A stretch of DNA of 64,000 nt. Origin: Luteibacter mycovicinus. GTDB lineage: Bacteria; Pseudomonadota; Gammaproteobacteria; Xanthomonadales; Rhodanobacteraceae. Positions 36,732-42,669 of the stretch are shown here, piece after piece. Both the position numbers and the translations under genes were made by a program. Each line of letters opens with the position of its first letter. Within the stretch, counting starts at the first letter, position 1. Below the pieces are notes generated by a model. That model ran no database searches. It was not told where the DNA came from and saw only the letters and a list, made by a program, of their open reading frames with translations. The stretch is from assembly GCF_000745235.1 (NCBI RefSeq), contig NZ_JQNL01000001.1, positions 930,001 through 994,000 of the forward strand, read 5' to 3'.

Positions 36732-37969
36732 TGACCGGCTTGACGGAAAAAAATCTCGATGTTCTGTCCGGGTACGCGGCCGCGGGCAACCGTGAGCTGT
36801 ACTGGAACTATCTTGCAGAACTACCCGGAAACGATGGCTATGGGCGCTTAGCGTTAGGCGTAGTTCGCAATGACAACATGCCCGGCGCCACAGCCAATGC
36901 GTACGCTCAGCACTACGCGCAGCAGCACGGCGGAAGAGTGCTGAGCGAGCGAGAGTGGGATGACTTCGGTGTAAAACTGATCCAGAACGATTTCAACATC
37001 CGTCAGGAAAGAATGGAAATAGGTGACGTTCAAGGAGCACTCAACCTTTCCGGCAAGCTCGTGCAGGACGCTCACGACCTGTCATTTAACGCAATTCATA
37101 TCGATCCCAATGCATGGACGCCGCGCAAGCTGCTCGAAGCCGCTCGCCATCACGGCGCGAACGGTCCGGAAGAGTCCGAGAAAATCTGGAAGACCATGCT
37201 GGACAACGATCTCATGGGAACCCGCCGTGGCGCAGCCACACTGGGTGACATGGCGCGCGCGGCAGGCATGTCAGCAGCGGAGCGCGCCTCATACGGCGCA
37301 GACATGGCCGCGGCCTGGACCTCGGCCATCGGCGACAGGTCTCACATGGAACCCAACGTCATCGGGCGGAACGATCATTTCTTCGGGCGCGACCGCAACG
37401 GCGACTGGAGCGAATTTACTAGTGCGCAACCGACCACGACCGTGTCGTATACCGAGATGAAGGACGTCACCGATCCCAGGCTGCTGCGGGAGCTGGAGGA
37501 TACGCGGAGTCTTCGCCTGGAAAGGGAGGCCGCTCGTAAGGACTTCCATCCCGACGACCCCGGCCGGCTGATCGGATCGCCTCATCCGATGGCAGACGCC
37601 CACCCGCGAACAAGTCTACCGAGCGCCCATTCGGACCCGCTCTACGCGTCACTTCGCATGCAGCTCCCCATGGAGATTTCAAACGATAAAGCGGCACAGA
37701 TGGCGCTTGTCGCGCGTCAATCGAACATACGCGACGCAAGTGAGTTGTGTGACGTCGAGGTTCAGGGGCGGAGCATCGTGTGCACGGGGATCCGCCCGGG
37801 GTCTGTCGCCACACTCGACCTGGCCCCACCCGCACCGCCTATGGAGCGGAGCCTCGCCCAAGGTCAGCAATGGGATGCCGCCTTACAACAGCAAGCCCTC
37901 GATGCCTCCATGCAGCAAGCAAGTCAGCAAGCGTCCGTTACCCGGACAGGGCCCGTGATGGGTCTCTGA
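36731..37969 (+). CDS. Putative X-T4SS effector with C-terminal XVIPCD-like domain (412 residues)
   Basis: The ATG at 36731 overlaps the preceding stop (TGATG), as in the two broken copies, and is preferred to the GTG one codon earlier. The N-terminal part (about 1-280) starts TGLTEKNLDVLSGYAA and contains GNRELYWNYLAELPGNDGYG and LALGVVRNDNMPGATANAYA; I cannot assign an enzyme fold to it. Residues about 300-412 look like the XVIPCD signal recognised by VirD4 in Xanthomonas-type killing T4SS: HSDPLY, NIRDASELCDVEVQGR, PPMERSLAQGQQWD and a Gln-rich tail. There is no signal peptide, consistent with T4SS delivery. It is the only intact effector of the three units. Confidence 0.72.
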   Translation: MTGLTEKNLDVLSGYAAAGNRELYWNYLAELPGNDGYGRLALGVVRNDNMPGATANAYAQHYAQQHGGRVLSEREWDDFGVKLIQNDFNIRQERMEIGDVQGALNLSGKLVQDAHDLSFNAIHIDPNAWTPRKLLEAARHHGANGPEESEKIWKTMLDNDLMGTRRGAATLGDMARAAGMSAAERASYGADMAAAWTSAIGDRSHMEPNVIGRNDHFFGRDRNGDWSEFTSAQPTTTVSYTEMKDVTDPRLLRELEDTRSLRLEREAARKDFHPDDPGRLIGSPHPMADAHPRTSLPSAHSDPLYASLRMQLPMEISNDKAAQMALVARQSNIRDASELCDVEVQGRSIVCTGIRPGSVATLDLAPPAPPMERSLAQGQQWDAALQQQALDASMQQASQQASVTRTGPVMGL

Positions 37970-38033
37970 TCCCGGCATCCGGGGAGAAGTGGACTCAGTT
38001 GTTCGACACCCCGTGCGGCACATGCCCCGTCGC
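37658..38033 (+). repeat. Direct repeat copy 1: XVIPCD-encoding 3' end plus 5'-nucleotidase 3' end
   Basis: These 376 bases match 40373-40748 at a constant offset of 2715 bases, with only a few differences (clustered near the start, plus single changes such as CCC/CTC). The segment spans the last 104 codons of the effector, the short spacer and the tail of the nucleotidase gene. It marks a tandem duplication. Confidence 0.93.
37995..38033 (-). pseudogene. Displaced 3' fragment of the 5'-nucleotidase gene
   Basis: Read on the minus strand this 39-base piece encodes ATGHVPHGVSNN and a stop, identical to the C-terminus of the intact nucleotidase whose stop is at 40710. It is directly followed on the plus side by VirD4-like 3' sequence, so it fixes one breakpoint of the duplication inside the nucleotidase gene end. 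Confidence 0.9.
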
Positions 38034-38258
38034 ATCGCTGCGGCAACAACGACATCACACTCGACCTCCGTTTCACGATCTGCGTGGTCCATGCGCCACG
38101 CGATGAAGCGCTGGCGAGACGCGAGTCCGATGCATTGAAGCAGTTCGTTGCCGCCCATCGCGACGACGGCCACCTCGCGTCGACACCCGCATCGCCGACC
38201 AGCCTCATCGCGGAAGCCGAACACGCCGCCGCGCCAGACGATCGACCAAGGAGAGGCC
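38034..38258 (+). pseudogene. Duplicated 3' fragment of the VirD4-like gene, copy 2
   Basis: The stretch matches 35611-35909 (CGGCAACAACG, CATGCGCCACGCGATGAAGC and the following bases) with scattered changes. It lacks about 75 bases present in copy 1 between two short CCTCAT repeats. It has no start of its own and serves as the leader of the second immunity-like gene, keeping the AAGGAGAGGCC ribosome-binding region. Confidence 0.85.
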
Positions 38259-39080
38259 ATGCCCGTTTCCAAGTCTCTGATTACGTTTCTTGCAGCGCTC
38301 AGCGCGGTTTCCGTGCATGCCGGAGAGTCGACATCGTCGCTTGCTCCGCTAGCTCCCCCCGATAAAACCGAAGCGACCGTACCGACCGTTGACGCGAAGC
38401 TCGGGCCTCACCGCTTTCGTTTTCCGAAAAACCTGTACTACCAGCAATCGGGACCCGATGCGGATGGCGGGGTGATGCTCAACGTACAGTGGCCTCATCT
38501 GCGACCGCTCCCCCTCGGCGTCGACTATCACGACAGCAACGACAATTTCATCAACCACATAAGCATTGATCTATCGACGGTGGAGCATCTTTCAGATGAC
38601 CAGTACCGCGCACTGCTCCGCCGAATGATCGAGCCATTAGACCCGGAGAAACCCACACCGAGCGAAAAGGTCCTTGACGATCTCAGCGCACGAATACAAG
38701 GCGATACATCTCACGGCCTGACACGCTATTCGGTGGATTTCGAGAAATTTCGAGACTTCTACATCACGACCTACGGCACTCACGTCAGACCTCCCGACCC
38801 CATACAGAATGACGACTGGTATGTTCACATAGGCGTGGATGGCATCCCGACAACGGTAATCAAGTGCACCCCGGTCGCTCAAACGGATGGAGTGCGGATC
38901 GAATCCGGGAGAATTGTCGACATCCCAGGCCGTTCGCGCCGCGCGACGTGTAGGCATCAATTTCTGGTGCCTGAGTACGGACTGCTCGTTTCCCTCAGCT
39001 ACCCTCGGGTGATCTTGCCCGAGTGGCAAACAATGGAGATGTTTGTGCGTAAGACGTTGGAAGCAACGAAGGCGAAATAA
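38259..39080 (+). CDS. Candidate X-T4SS immunity protein (X-Tfi-like), copy 2 (273 residues)
   Basis: An intact paralogue of the protein at 35910, the same length, with signal peptide MPVSKSLITFLAALSAV and the same blocks: AKLGPHRFRFPKNLYYQQSG, VDYHDSNDNFINHISID, HGLTRYSVDF, NDDWYVHIG and ATCRHQF. AAGGAGAGGCC precedes the ATG; the frame can be extended to a TTG at 38148, but that part is VirD4-like remnant. Its stop overlaps the ATG of a broken effector copy by one base (TAATG). Divergence from copy 1 is spread over the length, while reading frame and motifs are kept, which suggests continuing selection. Confidence 0.75.
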   Translation: MPVSKSLITFLAALSAVSVHAGESTSSLAPLAPPDKTEATVPTVDAKLGPHRFRFPKNLYYQQSGPDADGGVMLNVQWPHLRPLPLGVDYHDSNDNFINHISIDLSTVEHLSDDQYRALLRRMIEPLDPEKPTPSEKVLDDLSARIQGDTSHGLTRYSVDFEKFRDFYITTYGTHVRPPDPIQNDDWYVHIGVDGIPTTVIKCTPVAQTDGVRIESGRIVDIPGRSRRATCRHQFLVPEYGLLVSLSYPRVILPEWQTMEMFVRKTLEATKAK

Positions 39081-39257
39081 TGAATGGGCTGACGAATAAA
39101 GATCTCGACGTCCTACCCATATACGCCAATATGGGAAATCGTGAGCTTTATTGGAAGTACCTCGCCGAGCTTCCCGGAAATGACGGGTAGCGGCGGCTTG
39201 CACTTGGTGTTGTGAGGAATGACAACATGCCCGGCGCCACAGCAAACGCATATGCGC
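39080..39257 (+). pseudogene. Truncated XVIPCD-effector copy 2 (5' end only, nonsense codon)
   Basis: From ATG 39080 the frame reads MNGLTNKDLDVLP and GNRELYWKYLAELPGNDG, paralogous to the effector at 36731, then hits TAG at 39188-39190 where the intact gene has a Tyr codon (TAT). Homology continues in the same frame (RRLALGVVRNDNMPGATANAYA) to about 39257, where it stops abruptly at VirD4-like sequence. The toxin body and the XVIPCD-like tail are lost. Confidence 0.88.
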
Positions 39258-39380
39258 ACCGCCCGCGGGCGAGCAGATCGTGGCGACCCCGTCGGTGCCG
39301 ACGCCCGTCATTTGCCGTACCTTGACCTCATCGCGGAGGCCGAACACGCCGCCCCCCAGACGATCGACCAAGGAGAGGCC
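39258..39380 (+). pseudogene. Duplicated 3' fragment of the VirD4-like gene, copy 3
   Basis: The stretch matches about 35788-35909 (GGGCGAGCAGATCGTGG, GTCATTTGCCGTACCTTGA, GACGATCGACCAAGGAG). It is joined directly to the broken effector copy 2 and leads into the third immunity-like gene. A one-base shortening relative to copy 1 (run of C before CAGACG) changes the upstream reading frame. Confidence 0.85.
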
Positions 39381-40202
39381 ATGCCTGTTTCCAAGTCTTT
39401 GATTGCGCTTTTTGCGGCGCTCAGCGCGGCGCCTGTGCATCCCGGAGATTCGACATCATCGCTTGCTCCGCTAGCTCCCCCCGATGAAACCGAAGCGGCC
39501 GTACCGACTGTTGACGCGAAGCTCGGGCCTCACCGCTTTCGTTTTCCGAAAAACCTGTACTACCAGCAATCGGTGCCGGATTCCGATGGTGGGCTAATGT
39601 TGAACGTGCAGTGGCCTTCGTTGCAGCCACTTCCCATGGGCATCGACTATCACGACACACCAGAGCACTTCCTCAACAACATCGCCATCGACCTCGACCC
39701 GGTGAAGCAACTTACCGACGCCGAGTATCAGACGCACCTCCGCAGGTCCGTCGAACCTGTGGATCCGGGTGATCCACGCCAGCGCATGCATCCGGCGACG
39801 AATCTCGATCAACGGATCGAACAAAACCCCATCTATGGGCTGACTCCCTATTATGTCGACTTCGACAGATTCCGCATTTACTACATGAAGCGGTATGGAG
39901 AGCGAGCGCGGCCGCCAACGCCGAGCCAGAATGCCGACTGGTTCGTCCGCATGGGACCGCATGGAGTGCCGACCACCTTCATTGAGTGTTCCTCTCATTT
40001 GATCCAGGACGGCGCGCGGCTCGAAAACGGCCGTATTGTCGATGCACGAGACGGAGGCAGCCGATCGACTTGCAGGCACCAGTTCCTCATTCCCGAGTAT
40101 CGCGTCGTGGTGACTCTCAGCTACCTGAGGGTCGTGATGCCGAACTGGCAACGCCTCGAGGCGTTCGTCAGAAAAACACTCAAAGACCGAGAGGTTCGCT
40201 AA
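39381..40202 (+). CDS. Candidate X-T4SS immunity protein (X-Tfi-like), copy 3 (273 residues)
   Basis: The third intact copy, again 273 residues with AAGGAGAGGCC before ATG and signal peptide MPVSKSLIALFAALSAAP. The N-terminal third is nearly identical to copy 2 (AKLGPHRFRFPKNLYYQQS), whereas the remainder is the most divergent of the three (IDYHDTPEHFLNNIAIDLD, YGLTPYYVDFDRF, NADWFVRMG, STCRHQF). This mosaic suggests recombination between copies or a unit of separate origin. Its stop overlaps the ATG of broken effector copy 3 (TAATG). Confidence 0.75.
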   Translation: MPVSKSLIALFAALSAAPVHPGDSTSSLAPLAPPDETEAAVPTVDAKLGPHRFRFPKNLYYQQSVPDSDGGLMLNVQWPSLQPLPMGIDYHDTPEHFLNNIAIDLDPVKQLTDAEYQTHLRRSVEPVDPGDPRQRMHPATNLDQRIEQNPIYGLTPYYVDFDRFRIYYMKRYGERARPPTPSQNADWFVRMGPHGVPTTFIECSSHLIQDGARLENGRIVDARDGGSRSTCRHQFLIPEYRVVVTLSYLRVVMPNWQRLEAFVRKTLKDREVR

Positions 40203-40684
40203 TGTCGCAGCAACCGCACACACTCGACAGCTCCGACCTCGAGAGTCTCAGAAGCCACGCCGTGCAAGGCAACCGCGAGCTGTATCGGAATTATCTTGCC
40301 CAGCTTCCAGGGAACGACGGCTACGGACAGTTAGCACGACCCTGTCGTTTACCGAGATGAAGGACGTCACCGATGCAGCTCCCCATGGAAGTTCCGAACG
40401 ATAAAGCGGCGCAGATGGCGCTTGTCGCGCGTCAATCGAACATACGCGACGCAAGTGAGTTGTGTGACGTCGAGGTTCAGGGGCGGAGCATCGTGTGCAC
40501 GGGGATCCGCCCGGGGTCTGTCGCCACACTCGACCTGGCCTCACCCGCACCGCCTATGGAGCGGAGCCTCGCCCAAGGTCAGCAATGGGATGCCGCCTTA
40601 CAACAGCAAGCCCTCGATGCCTCCATGCAGCAAGCAAGTCAGCAAGCGTCCGTTACCCGGACAGGGCCCGTGATGGGTCTCTGA
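40202..40684 (+). pseudogene. Broken XVIPCD-effector copy 3: 5' remnant, middle scrap and orphan XVIPCD-like frame
   Basis: From ATG 40202 the frame reads a diverged effector N-terminus (SSDLESLRSHAVQGNRELY, NYLAQLPGNDGYGQLA). It then jumps to a scrap matching the effector near 37436-37474 (TTACCGAGATGAAGGACGTCAC) in another frame, with a stop at 40359-40361. It then joins the effector 3' end. The last part, 40373-40684, is an uninterrupted 103-codon frame (MQLPMEVPNDKAAQMAL to GPVMGL) that could be a free XVIPCD-like peptide if translated; it has no evident Shine-Dalgarno sequence. At least two internal deletions are required. Confidence 0.85.
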
Positions 40685-40748
40685 TCCCGGCATCCGGGGA
40701 GAAGTGGACTCAGTTGTTCGACACCCCGTGCGGCACATGCCCCGTCGC
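40373..40748 (+). repeat. Direct repeat copy 2: XVIPCD-encoding 3' end plus 5'-nucleotidase 3' end
   Basis: Partner of the repeat at 37658-38033, near-identical over 376 bases. Here the nucleotidase tail is continuous with the complete nucleotidase gene, so this is the original right-hand end of the unit. Confidence 0.93.
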
Positions 40749-41645
40749 TACGTGCCGACGCGCCGACTCCACGTTGGCCGGGGAATCGTCGAAAAAGATA
40801 TCGGCGCCAAAGGCATCGAGGAACGGCCCCTTGTCACGCCCACCGAGGAACAACGCCTCGTCGATACGCACACCCCAGCGGCGAAGCGTAAGAATCACGC
40901 GCTTGTGCGCCGGGGCGGAACGCGCCGTCACCAGCGCCGTACGAATCGGCGAGGTCTCCGCCGGGAACGCGGCCTGCAGGCGATGCAGCGCGGCCAGGAA
41001 ACCACGGAACGGGCCGCCCGACAGTGGCTCGGCCCAAAGCTCCGACTCACTGCGATGAAACGCATCCAGGCCCTGCTCTTTCGAGACACGCTCACCTTCA
41101 TCGCCGAAGATCACGGCGTCACCATCGAAGGCAATGCGAAGCTGTTCGCTGGAGCGCTGCGGCGCCGTCGACGGGAGGATCGTCGCGGCGGCGACGCCCG
41201 CCCGCAACGCGCGGCCCACATCTTCCGCATTGGCTGAGAGGAACAGATCCGCCCGGAACGGGGCGATGTAATCGGAGGTCGGCGCACCGCTGGTGAACGC
41301 CGCCCGCGAGATACCCAGCTTGTAATGCTGGATCGCGTTGAAGATCCGCAGGCCCGTGTCGCCGGAGTTGCGCGACAGAAGGATCACCTCGACCGGCGGG
41401 ACGTCGCCGGACAATGCGTTCAGGCCGAGAAGCTTCTGCACCAGTGGAAAAGCCACGCCAGGCTTCAGCAGGTCGTTCTCGTGCTCGATCTGGAAGGCGC
41501 GGTAGGCATCGAGGCCGTCGCGCTCGAACAGGTCGTGGCTGTCTTCCATGTCGAAGAGCGCGCGCGAGGAGATGGCGACGACGAGGCGGTTGTCGCTGAC
41601 TGAGGCGTCGTTGTGGGCGTTCTGGCTTTCTTCGGGGGCGTTCAT
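40710..41645 (-). CDS. Cytosolic 5'-nucleotidase (5_nucleotid PF06189-type)
   Basis: The 311-residue protein begins MNAPEESQNA; NRLVVAISSRALFDMEDSH is the characteristic opening of the bacterial relatives of cytosolic 5'-nucleotidase IA, which remove phosphate from nucleoside monophosphates. Other blocks are LLSRNSGDTGLRIFNAIQHY, FLSANAEDVGRAL, IAFDGDAVIFGDE and GRDKGPFLDAFGADIFFDD. The upstream 12-codon extension overlaps a REP element and is not used. Its last 13 codons, including the stop, lie inside the duplicated segment of the effector locus. Confidence 0.88.
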   Translation of the reverse strand: MNAPEESQNAHNDASVSDNRLVVAISSRALFDMEDSHDLFERDGLDAYRAFQIEHENDLLKPGVAFPLVQKLLGLNALSGDVPPVEVILLSRNSGDTGLRIFNAIQHYKLGISRAAFTSGAPTSDYIAPFRADLFLSANAEDVGRALRAGVAAATILPSTAPQRSSEQLRIAFDGDAVIFGDEGERVSKEQGLDAFHRSESELWAEPLSGGPFRGFLAALHRLQAAFPAETSPIRTALVTARSAPAHKRVILTLRRWGVRIDEALFLGGRDKGPFLDAFGADIFFDDSPANVESARRHVATGHVPHGVSNN

Positions 41646-41668
41646 GGGATGGAGGTTGGGGCTAAAGG

Positions 41669-41697
41669 CCATCGCGCGCAAGGCGCGCTCCTACAGG
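41669..41697. repeat. REP element (GTAGGAGCGCGC type)
   Basis: The stem GCGCGC-AAG-GCGCGC (41674-41688) is flanked by CCATC and CTCCTACAGG. Read on the minus strand it is the GTAGGAGCGCGC...GCGATGG form common between genes in pseudomonads and xanthomonads. It lies between nadK and the nucleotidase gene. Confidence 0.8.
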
Positions 41698-41708
41698 TTC
41701 GCCTCCGG

Positions 41709-42467
41709 TCAGGGGGCGAATTGTTCGTCGAGGATGCGTTGCTGGAGATTGTGCTCCGGATCGAACAGGAGGCGGACCGCGTTCCGGCGCGACTGCTTGA
41801 TCTCGACCGAGCGGACGTCGCGCACCTCGTGGAAATCCGCGGTGGCGCTGATCGGCCGCTTGTTCGGATCCTTGGTGTGCAACGTGACGCGGGTGGCGTG
41901 CGGCAGGATCGCGCCGCGCCAGCGCCGCGGACGGAACGGGCTGATCGGCGTCATGGCCAGCACGTTGGCGTCCAGGGGGAGGATGGGACCATGGGCGGAC
42001 AGGTTGTACGCGGTGGAGCCGGCCGGGGTGCAAACCAGGACGCCATCGCAGACGAGCTCGTCGAGTTTCATCTCGCCGTTGAGGCTGACCGTCAGATGAG
42101 CCGCCTGGTTGCTCTGGCGCAGCAGGGCGACTTCGTTGAAGGCCAGCGCGCGATGCTCGACGCCATCGCAGCAGACGCTGTGCATCTCCAGCGGATGCAG
42201 AACGGCTGGGTGGGCCCGCTCGATACGTTCGGGCAGGTGGTCGAGGTCGTGCTGGTTCATCAGGAAACCCAGGCGACCCAGCTTCATACCGTAGAACGGC
42301 AGGCCGAGGGTGCGGTGGGCGTGGAGGGTGCGAAGCATGAAGCCGTCGCCCCCGAGCGACACGACGATCTCGGCGTCTTCGGGTTCGACGCCCTTGTAGC
42401 GTTTGACGAGCGCCGCACGGGCGCGTTGGGCCACTTCGGTTTCGCTGGCGACAAAGGCTAGGCGCAT
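41709..42467 (-). CDS. nadK: NAD kinase
   Basis: NadK phosphorylates NAD to NADP. The 252-residue protein starting MRLAFVASETE has the diagnostic GGDG motif (VVSLGGDGFML), NEVALLR and the CTPAGSTAYNLSAHGPI block. The length is typical of the short xanthomonad-type NAD kinases. The open frame extends 90 codons further upstream through the REP-like region without similarity. It is downstream of gdhB on the same strand; a joint role in NAD(P) balance is possible, but separate transcription is likely across the REP-like element. Confidence 0.94.
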   Translation of the reverse strand: MRLAFVASETEVAQRARAALVKRYKGVEPEDAEIVVSLGGDGFMLRTLHAHRTLGLPFYGMKLGRLGFLMNQHDLDHLPERIERAHPAVLHPLEMHSVCCDGVEHRALAFNEVALLRQSNQAAHLTVSLNGEMKLDELVCDGVLVCTPAGSTAYNLSAHGPILPLDANVLAMTPISPFRPRRWRGAILPHATRVTLHTKDPNKRPISATADFHEVRDVRSVEIKQSRRNAVRLLFDPEHNLQQRILDEQFAP

Positions 42468-42580
42468 GAGGTGTGGGCTTCCGGATCCAGTCCGGAGCTT
42501 AGTCCTTAAATGGCGGGGTCGGATAGGCTGAAGTTGCCGCAGGTTCCTGTGGGGTTTCCCGCTGCCGCGGGATCGCCAGC

Positions 42581-42667
42581 AGGCGGGCTCCCACCGGACC
42601 GGCGTTGTCCCCCGGCGATGTGGCTCCCACCAGGAAGGCGATGCCTCGCCCCGATGGGAGCCCGCCT
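42581..42667. repeat. BIME-like inverted REP pair between gdhB and nadK
   Basis: AGGCGGGCTCCCACC (42581-42595) and GATGGGAGCCCGCCT (42653-42667) are inverted copies (14 of 15 positions pair), with another TGGCTCCCACCA segment between them near 42620. The right arm overlaps the gdhB stop region and is followed on the minus strand by a downstream hairpin-forming stretch, so it may also limit readthrough. Confidence 0.7.
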
Positions 42668-42669
42668 TT

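Noticed and set aside
37658..40748. Transposon or insertion sequence carrying the effector repeats
   Set aside because: No transposase, terminal inverted repeats or target duplications; the repeat ends fall inside genes, as in tandem duplication.
42540..42667. Repeated GGGAGCC/GGCTCCC motifs as a CRISPR remnant
   Set aside because: Copies are inverted, irregularly spaced and only two or three, which fits a REP/BIME element.
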